Below, piece by piece: positions 43,493 to 53,034 of a DNA stretch of 56,451 bases. This stretch comes from Staphylococcus simiae (lineage in GTDB: Bacteria > Bacillota > Bacilli > Staphylococcales > Staphylococcaceae). The stretch is from positions 4,238-60,688 of the forward strand of contig NZ_PPQR01000096.1 of the NCBI RefSeq assembly GCF_002902085.1, in the 5' to 3' direction. The notes under the pieces were generated by a model. The model saw only the letters and a program-made list of their open reading frames with translations, ran no database searches and was not told where the DNA came from. The stretch's first letter is position 1. Every line of letters begins with the position of its first letter. The translations under genes were made by a program, and so were the position numbers.

Positions 43493-43538
43493 TTGATTTT
43501 TTGTTCGTTTATGCTTATTATTTAAGAAAACGCTTTCT
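43493..43538 (+). promoter_or_regulatory. araB promoter with a cre-like site just downstream
   Basis: TTGATT (43493-43498), 17-bp spacer, TATTAT (43516-43521). AGAAAACGCTTTCT (43525-43538), a cre-like palindrome around CG, lies at the expected start site, where CcpA would block initiation. The outer bases deviate from the T and A of the consensus. Confidence 0.65.
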
Positions 43539-43575
43539 AAAAATGAAAAGTGGTTTACTTAATGGGGGTATTATA

Positions 43576-45210
43576 ATGACTTATAGTATAGGAATTGATT
43601 TTGGTACTGGTTCAGGTCGTGCTTTTTTAATAGATACAGATAATGGTCAAGTGGTAGCAAAATATATTAAACCTTATACACACGGCACTATAGAACGTGC
43701 TTTACATGGTAAGAAAATTCCACATTCATTTGCATTACAAAACGGAAATGACTATATGGAAGTGATTGAAGAAGGAATTCCTAATATCATGGAACAAGCT
43801 CAAGTTGCTCCAGATGAAGTTGTAGGTATAGGTATTGATTTTACGTCATCAACAGTTATTTTTACAGATGATCAATTGACACCAATTCATAATTTACCTG
43901 GATTTGAAGATAATCCGCATGCCTATGTTAAATTATGGAAACATCATGGGGCGCATAAAGAAGCAGACCTATTATTCCAAACTGCATTAGCAAATAAAAA
44001 TCGTTGGTTAGGTTACTATGGATATAATGTAAGTAGTGAGTGGATGATTCCAAAAATTATGGAAGTCATGAACCAAGCACCAGAAGTTATGGAAGTAACT
44101 GACAATATTATGGAAGCAGGAGACTGGATAGTTAATAAGCTAACAGGTGACAATGTCCGCTCTAATTGTGGGTTAGGATTTAAATCATTTTGGGAAGAAG
44201 AATCTGGGTTCCACTATGATTTATTCGATAAAGTAGATGAAAATTTATCACAAGTGGTTAAAAACAAAGTTGATGCACCGATTGTAAAAATTGGTGAAAC
44301 AGTTGGTACACTTGATCCTGCAATGGCAGAAAAATTAGGGTTATCTCCAAATACTAAAGTAAGTCCATTTATTATAGATGCACATTCAAGTTTATTGGGT
44401 ATTGGTTCAGAGCAAGATAAACAAATGACCATGGTCATTGGAACAAGTACATGCCATTTGATGTTAAATGAAAAGCAACATGAAGTACCTGGGATTTCTG
44501 GTTCAGTCAAAGGTGCAATTATCCCAGAATTATATGCCTATGAAGCAGGACAATCCGCAGTTGGTGATTTATTTGAATATGTTGTCAAACAGACACCTAA
44601 AGAATATATGGATGAGGCGGAACAACAAGGAATTTCAATTTTTGAATTATTGAATAATAAAGTAAAAGATCAATTACCAGGTGAAAGTGGCTTGATTGCT
44701 TTAGATTGGCATAATGGTAACAGAAGTGTCTTAAGTGATAGTAATTTAACAGGTTGTTTATTTGGTTTAACGTTACAAACTAAACATGAAGAAATTTATC
44801 GTGCTTATTTAGAAGCAACGGCTTTTGGTACTAAGATGATTATGCAACAATATCAAAGTTGGAATATGGATGTAGAGACTGTCTTTGCTTGTGGTGGTAT
44901 TCCTAAAAAGAATCCATTAATGATGGACATTTATGCTAATGTGTTAAATAAAAAAGTAACTGTCATTGATAGTGAATTTGCTCCAGCGATTGGGGCAGCA
45001 ATTTTAGGTGCTGTTTGCGGTGGTGCGCATCAATCATTAAATGAAGCTATCAATGCCATGAAAGAACCTGTGTTATATGAAATTACACCAGAAGAACAAA
45101 AAGTTAAACGTTATAAAAAATTATTTAGTGCGTATAAAGAATTACATGATATTCACGGATATAAAAAAGCTAGAATTATGCGTAACGTTAATAAATTAAA
45201 AGAAAGTTAA
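43576..45210 (+). CDS. araB: FGGY family kinase, ribulokinase (AraB) type
   Basis: A 544-residue carbohydrate kinase starting MTYSIGIDFGTGSGRAFLID, the phosphate-binding loop of the FGGY family, with ACGGIPKKNPLMM as the C-terminal FGGY-type signature. AraB phosphorylates ribulose. araA and araD are not here, so arabinose catabolism is unlikely. The divergent dehydrogenase and carrier suggest ketopentose (D-ribulose or D-xylulose) made from a pentitol as substrate. I chose ATG at 43576, after GGGGG; the longer in-frame reading covers the promoter. Confidence 0.82.
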   Translation: MTYSIGIDFGTGSGRAFLIDTDNGQVVAKYIKPYTHGTIERALHGKKIPHSFALQNGNDYMEVIEEGIPNIMEQAQVAPDEVVGIGIDFTSSTVIFTDDQLTPIHNLPGFEDNPHAYVKLWKHHGAHKEADLLFQTALANKNRWLGYYGYNVSSEWMIPKIMEVMNQAPEVMEVTDNIMEAGDWIVNKLTGDNVRSNCGLGFKSFWEEESGFHYDLFDKVDENLSQVVKNKVDAPIVKIGETVGTLDPAMAEKLGLSPNTKVSPFIIDAHSSLLGIGSEQDKQMTMVIGTSTCHLMLNEKQHEVPGISGSVKGAIIPELYAYEAGQSAVGDLFEYVVKQTPKEYMDEAEQQGISIFELLNNKVKDQLPGESGLIALDWHNGNRSVLSDSNLTGCLFGLTLQTKHEEIYRAYLEATAFGTKMIMQQYQSWNMDVETVFACGGIPKKNPLMMDIYANVLNKKVTVIDSEFAPAIGAAILGAVCGGAHQSLNEAINAMKEPVLYEITPEEQKVKRYKKLFSAYKELHDIHGYKKARIMRNVNKLKES

Positions 45211-45232
45211 CAAGACATAATCAATTATAATG

Positions 45233-45267
45233 CACCTGTCAGTCATTAAAGATTGGCAGGTGTTTTA
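45233..45267 (+). terminator. Terminator after araB
   Basis: CACCTGTCA (45233-45241) pairs with TGGCAGGTG (45254-45262), followed by TTTTATT. Confidence 0.85.
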
Positions 45268-45299
45268 TTGTGCGCTGACAATATGCAGTTATAATAATC

Positions 45300-45543
45300 G
45301 GTTCTCTATTTCCTACGATTAGTCAAGTGCTTATAAATAAAATAAGAATAATTTAAAACGCAAATTATTTTGAAGCCGAGACTCCTGAGGGAGCAGTGCT
45401 AGTCGAAGACTACAGGCTGAGACAGCACCCTAGGAAGGGACCCAACACAGAAAAACTGGTTATCCAGTTTTTTCATGCAATGCAGGTTGGGCATAGCGAG
45501 GCTAAAAAAATAATTATGTATCAGTCCTATTTGGGAGAGAACC
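45300..45543 (-). mobile_element. Second full MITE-like element, inverted
   Basis: The 244-bp element has the same ends, GGTTCTCT (45300-45307) and AGAGAACC (45536-45543), and a 172-bp core (45372-45543) identical to the one at 11310-11481 in reverse complement except for three bases by eye. The other 72 bases have diverged. Flanks TAATAATC (45292-45299) and TAACAATC (45544-45551) agree at 7 of 8, an aged target-site duplication. It sits between the araB terminator and the tdh promoter region. Confidence 0.83.
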
Positions 45544-45551
45544 TAACAATC

Positions 45552-45835
45552 ATCTATACATCGTCAAATTCAACTCGCCATTACATATTTTTGTCTGTTC
45601 ACAATAAAATTATTGGATTCATATATGTTAACTATTATTAGTTTACTTATATTATCATCATCAAAAAAATAATGCTATGAGCAAAATAAATAGCGGTTTA
45701 GTTATATACATAGAAAGACTTAAGCTACCTTATTGTGACAATGACTATAAAGTATTCGCTTTTTTGTAAACATTATCTAATATAAGGTCGTTTTTACAGT
45801 TTTAATGACTAATGGATGTATTCACGGAGTATACA
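45552..45835 (+). other. AT-rich gap upstream of tdh
   Basis: No gene, repeat or hairpin of note is visible in these bases between the MITE-like element and the cre-like site. Confidence 0.4.
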
Positions 45836-45858
45836 AGTAAGCGCTTTTATATTATAAT
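45836..45858 (+). promoter_or_regulatory. cre-like site and -10 of tdh
   Basis: AGTAAGCGCTTTTA (45836-45849) fits the CcpA cre consensus at 12 of 14. It overlaps the spacer in front of TATAAT (45853-45858). This suggests catabolite control of threonine degradation. Confidence 0.6.
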
Positions 45859-45932
45859 AAAGACGAAAATGAATATTGTGTGCACATCAAAAGGACATAA
45901 ACTTTTCAAAAGAGACAAAGGAGATAATTTCT

Positions 45933-46892
45933 ATGAAAAAAATTATGATTACAGGTGCATTAGGACAAATTGGGACGGAATTAGTAGTTAAATGCAGAGA
46001 AATTTATGGAACAGATAATGTATTAGCTACAGATATTAGAGAGCCTGAAGCAGATTCCCCAGTGCAGGATGGACCATTTGAAATTTTAGATGTTACAGAT
46101 CGAGATCATATGTTTGAATTAGTTGAAAATTTTGGTGCAGATAGCTTGATGCATATGGCTGCACTGTTATCTGCAACAGCAGAAAAGAACCCACTTTTGG
46201 CATGGGACTTGAATATGGGTGGATTAATGAATGCATTAGAAGCGGCTAGAACCTATCATCTACATTTCTTCACACCAAGTTCTATTGGTGCATTTGGAGA
46301 TTCTACACCAAAAGTAAATACACCACAAGTGACTATTCAACAGCCAACAACTATGTATGGCGTAAACAAAGTTGCAGGAGAATTACTATGCCAATATTAC
46401 TTTATTAAATTTGGTGTAGATACTAGAAGTGTGAGATTCCCTGGTTTGATTTCACACGTTAAAGAACCTGGCGGAGGCACTACTGATTATGCTGTTGAAA
46501 TTTTCTTTGATGCAGTGAGAAAAGGGCATTACACAAGCTTTATTGATAAAGGTACATATATGGATATGATGTATATGGATGATGCCATTGATGCTATTAT
46601 CAAATTAATGGAAGCTGATGGAGCAAAATTAGAAACAAGAAATGGTTATAATTTAAGTGCGATGAGTTTTGATCCAGAAATGGTAACAGCTGCGATTCAA
46701 GAACATTATCCAGAATTTACAATCGATTATGACGTTGATCCAGTACGTCAAAGTATTGCCAATAGTTGGCCTGATTCAATTGATACAAGTTGTTCACGTG
46801 GTGAATGGGGATTTAATCCTAAATATGACTTAGAGGGTATGACTAAATTAATGTTAGATGCTATTGAACAAAAAGAAGCAATTACTAAATAA
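45933..46892 (+). CDS. tdh: L-threonine 3-dehydrogenase (SDR/epimerase-like)
   Basis: This 319-residue enzyme oxidises threonine to 2-amino-3-oxobutyrate with NAD. It is of the extended SDR type, often labelled UDP-glucose 4-epimerase: GALGQIG at 8-14 binds NAD, and Y142 and K146 form the catalytic pair in [16 protein letters not shown] and SSIGAFG are typical of SDR threonine dehydrogenases. I chose ATG at 45933 after AAAGGAG. Its product is the substrate of Kbl (34772). A sugar epimerase is the alternative, less likely. Confidence 0.85.
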   Translation: MKKIMITGALGQIGTELVVKCREIYGTDNVLATDIREPEADSPVQDGPFEILDVTDRDHMFELVENFGADSLMHMAALLSATAEKNPLLAWDLNMGGLMNALEAARTYHLHFFTPSSIGAFGDSTPKVNTPQVTIQQPTTMYGVNKVAGELLCQYYFIKFGVDTRSVRFPGLISHVKEPGGGTTDYAVEIFFDAVRKGHYTSFIDKGTYMDMMYMDDAIDAIIKLMEADGAKLETRNGYNLSAMSFDPEMVTAAIQEHYPEFTIDYDVDPVRQSIANSWPDSIDTSCSRGEWGFNPKYDLEGMTKLMLDAIEQKEAITK

Positions 46893-46936
46893 TTAGCCAT
46901 CATCTTAAAAGACAATTCATAAATGAAAGATAAGAT

Positions 46937-46972
46937 AAACAGCCAAAGTAATGTGTACTTTGGTTGTTTCAA
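46937..46972 (+). terminator. Terminator after tdh
   Basis: A 14-bp stem (46937-46950 with 46956-46969) and 5-base loop, ending in TTTCAATTT. Confidence 0.85.
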
Positions 46973-47137
46973 TTTTAATGAAATGACGTTAGGAGATAAC
47001 TAACATAAATGGGATGATAATACTCTAAAAAGTTGATGACAGACATTGTCAGTTATTAATACCAGAAACAGACTACTTGTCAATAAGAAAAAAGGACATA
47101 TATACTTAAATATATGCTAAAGTGGTAATTAATTTTG

Positions 47138-47183
47138 AATTTTTAGAAAATTAATTGCTAAGTAATATCACGATTGCTATAAT
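47138..47183 (+). promoter_or_regulatory. CodY box and ilvE promoter
   Basis: AATTTTTAGAAAATT (47138-47152) differs from the CodY consensus AATTTTCWGAAAATT at one base. It ends 2 bases before the -35 TTGCTA (47155-47160), which with a 17-bp spacer and TATAAT (47178-47183) forms a good sigma-A promoter. CodY with branched-chain amino acids and GTP should repress ilvE. The rest of the 46973-47229 gap shows nothing else clear. Confidence 0.8.
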
Positions 47184-47229
47184 TTAAATTAAATTATTTG
47201 AACAATATTGTTATTAGGAGGCAATAATC

Positions 47230-48306
47230 ATGTCACAAAATGTTAAAGTTGAACAACGTCAATCATTAAAAGAAAAACCTGATACTTCTAGTCTAGGTTT
47301 CGGTAAATATTTTACAGATTACATGTTGAGTTACGATTATGATGCAGATAAAGGATGGCATGATTTGAAGATTGTGCCTTATGGACCAATTGAAATATCT
47401 CCAGCTGCACAAGGTATCCATTATGGTCAATCAGTATTTGAAGGGTTAAAAGCCTATAAACGTAATGGAGAAGTTGTGTTATTCCGTCCTGAAGAGAACT
47501 TTAAACGTATTAATAATTCTTTAGCACGTTTAGAAATGCCACAAGTTGATGAAGCAACATTACTCGAAGGATTAAAACAATTAGTAGATTTAGAAAGAGA
47601 CTGGGTACCTGAAGGTGAAGGTCAATCTTTATACATTAGACCGTTTGTGTTCGCAACAGCTGGTGAATTAGGCGTAGGTGCATCTCATCAATATAAATTA
47701 TTAATTATTTTATCACCATCAGGTGCATATTATGGTGGAGACACTTTAAAACCAACTAAAATTTATGTAGAAGATGAATATGTACGTGCCGTACGAGGTG
47801 GCGTAGGATTTGCCAAAGTAGCAGGTAACTATGCAGCTAGTTTATTAGCACAAACAAATGCTAATAATTTAGGATATGACCAAGTATTATGGCTAGATGG
47901 TGTTGAACAAAAATATGTTGAAGAAGTAGGAAGCATGAATATCTTCTTTGTTGAAAATGGTAAAGTGGTAACGCCTGAATTAAATGGAAGTATTTTACCT
48001 GGTATTACACGTAAATCTATTATCGAACTAGCGAAAGATTTAGGCTATGAAGTTGAAGAACGTCGCGTTTCAATTGATGAATTGTTCGAAGCATATGATA
48101 AAGGTGAATTAACAGAGGTGTTTGGAAGTGGTACCGCTGCTGTTATCTCACCAGTAGGAACATTACGTTATGAAGATAGAGAAATTGTTATCAATAATAA
48201 TGAAACTGGCGAAGTTACACAAAAACTATATGATGTTTATACTGGAATCCAAAATGGAACATTAGAAGATAAATATGGCTGGAGAGTAGTCGTACCTAAT
48301 TATTAA
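47230..48306 (+). CDS. ilvE: Branched-chain amino acid aminotransferase
   Basis: A class IV PLP aminotransferase, interconverting Leu, Ile and Val with their 2-oxo acids. The 358-residue length is the longer type II form. The PLP lysine is K196 in [24 protein letters not shown] near residue 61 and [12 protein letters not shown] near 297 are conserved. It has an AGGAGGC site and its own promoter with a CodY box. In staphylococci its oxo acids also feed branched fatty-acid synthesis. Confidence 0.96.
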   Translation: MSQNVKVEQRQSLKEKPDTSSLGFGKYFTDYMLSYDYDADKGWHDLKIVPYGPIEISPAAQGIHYGQSVFEGLKAYKRNGEVVLFRPEENFKRINNSLARLEMPQVDEATLLEGLKQLVDLERDWVPEGEGQSLYIRPFVFATAGELGVGASHQYKLLIILSPSGAYYGGDTLKPTKIYVEDEYVRAVRGGVGFAKVAGNYAASLLAQTNANNLGYDQVLWLDGVEQKYVEEVGSMNIFFVENGKVVTPELNGSILPGITRKSIIELAKDLGYEVEERRVSIDELFEAYDKGELTEVFGSGTAAVISPVGTLRYEDREIVINNNETGEVTQKLYDVYTGIQNGTLEDKYGWRVVVPNY

Positions 48307-48318
48307 TATCTATGAAGT

Positions 48319-48366
48319 AACAAGCTACAAATGTTGATATTTAACATTTAGTAGCTTGTTTATTTT
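48319..48366 (+). terminator. Terminator after ilvE
   Basis: AACAAGCTAC (48319-48328) pairs with GTAGCTTGTT (48351-48360); AAATGTT/AACATTT extends it with one bulge. T-rich tail. Confidence 0.85.
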
Positions 48367-48460
48367 TATTATTCTTAGTATAGTCATTTCGCATATTTGT
48401 GTAATAAACATTATTATAATACGATTAAATAGAAAAAGAGAAATAGGAGTATTGATACTA

Positions 48461-49144
48461 ATGGAATGGATATTATTTGATAAAGATGGTACGTTAATAG
48501 AATTTGATCATAGTTGGGAAAAAATTGGAGTAAGATTTGTTGAACAATTATTAGAAACATTTCCAGTATATGACAAAGAAGCAGCACTAAGACAGTTAGG
48601 CGTCATTAATAACAAAATAAATCCACAATCAGTGATGGGGTCAGGCTCGTTAACACAAATTATAGAAGCTTTTAATGATGTAACGCATAGTGATACTACT
48701 GATTGGGCTAAATCAACAAGTCAACAATTAGTTGATAACAGAGAACCAGAAATTAATTGGGTTCCAGGTGTTAAGGATGCTATATTAAATTTGAAACAAC
48801 AGGGCTATAAAGTAGGTATTGTAACAAGTGATACTAAAAAAGGTGTAGATCAATTTTTAGAGTATACGAATAGTGAAAATTTATTTGATTTAATCATTTC
48901 CACAGAAGCTCATGCCTATGAAAAACCTGATGCACGAGTATTAGCACCTTTATTTGATCATTATCAAATTGATCCACAACAAGTTGCCATAGTTGGAGAT
49001 ACCAATAATGATATGCAAACAGCAGTTAATGCTAAACTTGGTCTTGCCGTAGGTGTCTTAACAGGTATAGCAACAAGAGAAGAATTAGAACAAGCAGATG
49101 TAATTATTGATAGTGCCAAAGACATTTTGGATGCTATTAAATAA
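48461..49144 (+). CDS. HAD superfamily phosphatase (Gph-like)
   Basis: A 227-residue HAD hydrolase with nucleophile D7 and acid/base D9 in FDKDGTLIEF, motif II in VTSDTKK, and motif IV VGDTNNDMQTA. The helical cap between motifs I and II resembles phosphoglycolate or pyrophosphatase-type members. I chose ATG at 48461 (MEWILFDKDG), matching homologues; AGGAG lies 11 bases upstream, rather far, and a TTG at 48452 is a weaker alternative. Substrate unknown. Gene position beside ilvE is conserved. Confidence 0.85.
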   Translation: MEWILFDKDGTLIEFDHSWEKIGVRFVEQLLETFPVYDKEAALRQLGVINNKINPQSVMGSGSLTQIIEAFNDVTHSDTTDWAKSTSQQLVDNREPEINWVPGVKDAILNLKQQGYKVGIVTSDTKKGVDQFLEYTNSENLFDLIISTEAHAYEKPDARVLAPLFDHYQIDPQQVAIVGDTNNDMQTAVNAKLGLAVGVLTGIATREELEQADVIIDSAKDILDAIK

Positions 49145-49212
49145 AATTATAGCCATGAATTAATAAAGTATCATAGCATTATTTATTCATGCCATCTAAT
49201 CAAATAAAAACT

Positions 49213-49319
49213 TAAGTCCCATTAATGTTAAGCTCATACTAAACACTAATGGGACTTATATTATAGGTATTAAATAAATAACAATACTGACAAAGGTATA
49301 AAATTTTATTTCCTTTGTC
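49213..49319. terminator. Two hairpins between convergent genes
   Basis: TAAGTCCCATTA (49213-49224) pairs with TAATGGGACTTA (49247-49258). GACAAAGG (49289-49296) pairs with CCTTTGTC (49312-49319). They lie between the HAD gene and the leftward kinase gene and probably stop transcription from both sides. Confidence 0.75.
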
Positions 49320-49386
49320 TAAAAATTAGCGTAATATACGCTCTTAATACGCACATCATTAATTATTTTTACGAATCATCAAGTCG

Positions 49387-50052
49387 TTATTGTCGCTGAT
49401 CAATCGCACGGTGCGTATTAATGATATGGGCAATTTTATCAATAATAGGATCTAAAGAATTTGGATTAGAATGAATATCATAGTCATTGATATTTACTCT
49501 AACTACTGGACATGCATTGAATTGATTAATCCAATCATCATAGCGTTTAAATAATTTTTTCCAGTAATCAGGATCTGTATTAATTTCCATTTCACGTCCA
49601 CGTTCTTTAATACGTTCAATGACCTCATCGTAATCGCATTCTAAATAGATAAGGACATCTGGTTTTGGAAAATAAGGTGTCATGACCATAGCATTAAATA
49701 AATCAGAATACGTTTGGAAATCTTCTTCTGTCATCGTACCTTGTTCTTCGTGCATTTTAGCAAAAATATCGACATCTTCATAAATAGAACGATCTTGTAT
49801 AAATCCACCGCCATATTCAAACATACGTTTTTGTTCTTTAAAACGTTCTGCTAAGAAATAAATTTGTAAATGAAAACTCCAGCGCTGAAAATCACTATAA
49901 AACTTATCCAAATAAGGATTATGATCAACATTTTCGAAAGAAGTTTTGAAATTAAGTTTATCTGCAAGTGCCTGTGTCAAAGTAGATTTACCTACACCTA
50001 CAGTTCCTGCTATCGTAATAATAGCATTTTGAGGTATATCAAAATTAGTCAT
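49387..50052 (-). CDS. Deoxynucleoside kinase, dCK/dAK type
   Basis: A 221-residue kinase with P-loop GTVGVGKST at 16-24 and the DRS motif in QDRSIYED, and a LID with arginines (ERIKERGREME). It phosphorylates deoxyadenosine and/or deoxycytidine for salvage. Its start overlaps the stop of the upstream kinase by 8 bases. In Lactobacillus a paired arrangement yields a heterodimer of dAK and dGK; pairing here is inferred from gene order. Confidence 0.85.
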   Translation of the reverse strand: MTNFDIPQNAIITIAGTVGVGKSTLTQALADKLNFKTSFENVDHNPYLDKFYSDFQRWSFHLQIYFLAERFKEQKRMFEYGGGFIQDRSIYEDVDIFAKMHEEQGTMTEEDFQTYSDLFNAMVMTPYFPKPDVLIYLECDYDEVIERIKERGREMEINTDPDYWKKLFKRYDDWINQFNACPVVRVNINDYDIHSNPNSLDPIIDKIAHIINTHRAIDQRQ

Positions 50053-50662
50053 GAGTTAAATCTCCTATCATCGGTTGAATTAGTTGTAAGATGTACTGAT
50101 AATCTTCAGCATTCTGTATAAAATCAAGATGGCTTGTATCAATTAACACGACATGTTCACCATTATTTTTAAGTGATTCATAATATTCACGATAATCTTT
50201 TTTGAGCGCTAATAAATAATCATCTTCAATTTGATGTTCAAAAGAACGATTACGTTTAGCGATTCTAGCTTTTAAAATATCTAAATCTGCATCTAAAAAG
50301 ATAATCATATTCGGCATAATCATATCTTCAGTCAAAATATCGTATATTTTACTAAATTTATGATATTCAGTGGGGTTAAGTGTATTCTTAGCGAATATTT
50401 TATTTTTATGAATATGATAATCACTCACAACACCTTGATTGAGTTCAGCAACATCCTTAAATTGCTTATATCTATTACATAAAAAGAACATCTCTGTTTG
50501 AAAACTCCATTTTGAAATATCTTCATAAAAATCTGATAAAAAAGGATTTTCGCCAATAATTTCTTTTTCTTCAAAAAAGTCGAGTGTCTGGCTTAATTTA
50601 TGTGCTAGTGACGATTTGCCAACACCAATAGGTCCTTCAATTGCTATAAAAGGTTTATTCAT
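50045..50662 (-). CDS. Deoxynucleoside kinase, dGK type
   Basis: A 205-residue paralogue with P-loop GPIGVGKSS at 10-18. The DRS position reads VSDYHI rather than DRS, consistent with a different nucleoside preference, most likely deoxyguanosine as for Bacillus Dgk. I chose the ATG at 50662 (MNKPFIAIEG). It is 66 bases from the divergent tadA, so the two share a small promoter region. Confidence 0.85.
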   Translation of the reverse strand: MNKPFIAIEGPIGVGKSSLAHKLSQTLDFFEEKEIIGENPFLSDFYEDISKWSFQTEMFFLCNRYKQFKDVAELNQGVVSDYHIHKNKIFAKNTLNPTEYHKFSKIYDILTEDMIMPNMIIFLDADLDILKARIAKRNRSFEHQIEDDYLLALKKDYREYYESLKNNGEHVVLIDTSHLDFIQNAEDYQYILQLIQPMIGDLTHD

Positions 50663-50728
50663 ATTCACAACTCCAAATGTTAAAATAGACAATGAGTATT
50701 GTAACATAAGTGAGGGATATGAACATAA

Positions 50729-51199
<471 letters not shown>

Positions 51200-51313
51200 G
51201 GGATAGTACATCAATGCCATGTTTTGGTAAAATAAGCAATATAACAATAAATCATATAAATTTTGATAATGCTATTTTGTAATGAAACAATATAGATAGA
51301 AAGAGGGAACAAC

Positions 51314-52183
51314 ATGATTAAATTAATAGCAACAGATATGGATGGTACATTGCTTAATGCAGCACATGAAATATCGCAAACTAATATAGATGCCATAAAA
51401 TATGCACAACAGCAAGGTATTACAGTAGTTATCGCTACTGGTAGAGCATTTTATGAAGCACAAACACCAGTGGCAGATACTGATTTAATCGTGCCATATA
51501 TCTGTTTGAATGGTGCGGAAGTGCGCGATGAAACCTTTAATGTGATGAGTACATCTCATTTAAATAAGGAACTTGTACATAAAATTACTAACGTTTTAAA
51601 TGATGCAGGAATATATTATCAAGTATATACAAACCGTGCTATTTATACTGAAAATCCACAACGAGATTTAGATATCTATATTGATATTGCAGAACGTGCT
51701 GGTCAACATGCTAACGTTGATAAAATTAAAAATGGCATTCAACGACGCATTGATAATGGTACTTTAAAAGTAGTAGATAATTATTCAGCCATCGAAGATA
51801 TTCCAGGAGAATTAATCATGAAAATATTAGCTTTTGATGGAGATTTAGACAAAATTGACCAAGCAGGTCAAATATTAGCAGCATCTCCTAATTTAGCAAT
51901 TTCTTCATCATCACGAGGTAACTTAGAAATTACTCATTCAGATGCACAAAAAGGAATAGCATTGGAAACTATTGCTGAACGATTAGGTATTAGTATGGAA
52001 GATGTTATGGCTGTAGGGGATAACTTAAACGATGTATCAATGCTAGAGCGTGTAGGTTATCCGGTAGCAATGGCCAATGCAACTGACAAAGTAAAAGAAG
52101 TCGCACAATTTGTTACAGATAGTAATGAAAATAGTGGTGTTGGTAAAGCCATAATGAAATTATTAACAGAGAATAATAACTAA
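51314..52183 (+). CDS. Cof-type HAD-IIB phosphatase
   Basis: A 289-residue HAD hydrolase: nucleophile D8 and D10 in [10 protein letters not shown], a large C2-type cap in the middle, and [12 protein letters not shown] as motif IV. Enzymes of this class dephosphorylate sugar phosphates, flavin precursors or similar small molecules. ATG after AGAGGGA. It lies 20 bases before the flavoreductase gene and may be cotranscribed with it. Substrate cannot be told. Confidence 0.88.
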   Translation: MIKLIATDMDGTLLNAAHEISQTNIDAIKYAQQQGITVVIATGRAFYEAQTPVADTDLIVPYICLNGAEVRDETFNVMSTSHLNKELVHKITNVLNDAGIYYQVYTNRAIYTENPQRDLDIYIDIAERAGQHANVDKIKNGIQRRIDNGTLKVVDNYSAIEDIPGELIMKILAFDGDLDKIDQAGQILAASPNLAISSSSRGNLEITHSDAQKGIALETIAERLGISMEDVMAVGDNLNDVSMLERVGYPVAMANATDKVKEVAQFVTDSNENSGVGKAIMKLLTENNN

Positions 52184-52206
52184 TTTTTAAATTGAGGGGT
52201 CAAATG

Positions 52207-52773
52207 ATGAAAGGATTAATTATTATAGGTAGTGCACAAACAAATTCACATACAAGTGCATTAGGAAGATATCTTATTGAACATTTTAAAACTCATGATA
52301 TAGATGTAGACATCTTTGATTTAGCACAAAAACCATTAAATCAATTAGATTTTTCAGGTACAACACCTTCAATAGATCAAATTAAACAACATGCAGCTGA
52401 ATTAGAATCAAAAGCTATGGAAGCGGATTTTTTAGTGTTAGGGACACCAAATTATCATGGCTCATACTCAGGCATACTAAAAAATGCGTTAGACCATTTA
52501 AATATGGATTATTTTAAGATGAAACCAGTAGGCTTAATTGGTAATAGTGGTGGTATAGTTAGTGCCGAACCATTATCTCATTTAAGAGTCATTGTCCGTA
52601 GTTTATTAGGTATAGCAGTACCTACTCAAATAGCAACTCATGATTCAGATTATGCTAAAGATGATGATGGCATATATTATTTAAATGACAGTGAATTCCA
52701 ATTACGTGCAAGACTTTTTGTAGATCAAATTGTCTCATTTGCACACAACAGTCCTTATGAACATTTAAAATAA
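52207..52773 (+). CDS. NADPH-dependent FMN reductase
   Basis: A 188-residue flavodoxin-fold protein with the FMN phosphate loop [10 protein letters not shown] at the N-terminus, [11 protein letters not shown] for isoalloxazine contact, and [11 protein letters not shown]. Such enzymes use NADPH to reduce FMN, quinones or azo dyes. Two adjacent ATG codons (52204, 52207) follow GAGGGG; I chose 52207, which gives [11 protein letters not shown], the family form. A 12-bp terminator lies 15 bases downstream. Confidence 0.87.
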   Translation: MKGLIIIGSAQTNSHTSALGRYLIEHFKTHDIDVDIFDLAQKPLNQLDFSGTTPSIDQIKQHAAELESKAMEADFLVLGTPNYHGSYSGILKNALDHLNMDYFKMKPVGLIGNSGGIVSAEPLSHLRVIVRSLLGIAVPTQIATHDSDYAKDDDGIYYLNDSEFQLRARLFVDQIVSFAHNSPYEHLK

Positions 52774-52788
52774 TAATTAACTAGAGTA

Positions 52789-52826
52789 AAGAAGTAGTCC
52801 AATTTTTAGGATTACTTCTTTTTATT
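52789..52826 (+). terminator. Terminator after the FMN reductase gene
   Basis: A 12-bp stem (52789-52800 with 52809-52820) is followed by TTTTTATT, running into the tandem repeat. Confidence 0.85.
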
Positions 52827-52910
52827 ATTGAAATTTTATTATTGAAAAAATTTGATATTGGAAAATTTGATATTGGAAATTTTATTATTGAAAAAAGTTA
52901 GTTATTGAAT
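52822..52910. repeat. Degenerate 15-bp AT-rich tandem repeat
   Basis: Six units of about 15 bp, with variants TTATTATTGAAAA and TTGATATTGGAAA. The ATTG core recurs at 52827, 52841, 52857, 52872, 52887 and 52904, that is at 14-17 base steps. It lies 125 bases before the first glycosyltransferase gene. Confidence 0.75.
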
Positions 52911-53034
52911 GATAGCAGAAGTAGTTAAATTACCTTGACTTTAAATACTTTATTAAATTTCAAAAAGATATAATTATTCAAAATTTTATCATGTGTTATA
53001 CTTATAACAAAAATTCGATAAAGTGGTGTATGGT

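Noticed and set aside
43576-45210. L-arabinose catabolic locus based on araB
   Set aside because: No isomerase or epimerase gene (araA, araD) is nearby; the neighbours point to pentitols instead.
45396-45641. 81-codon open frame
   Set aside because: It begins inside the MITE-like element core and runs into AT-rich DNA; it has no ribosome site and no protein-like features.
45933-46892. UDP-glucose 4-epimerase
   Set aside because: The sequence better fits SDR-type threonine dehydrogenase, and kbl is in the same window.
52822-52910. CRISPR-like array
   Set aside because: Units are about 15 bp with no spacers and no cas genes; it is a simple tandem repeat.
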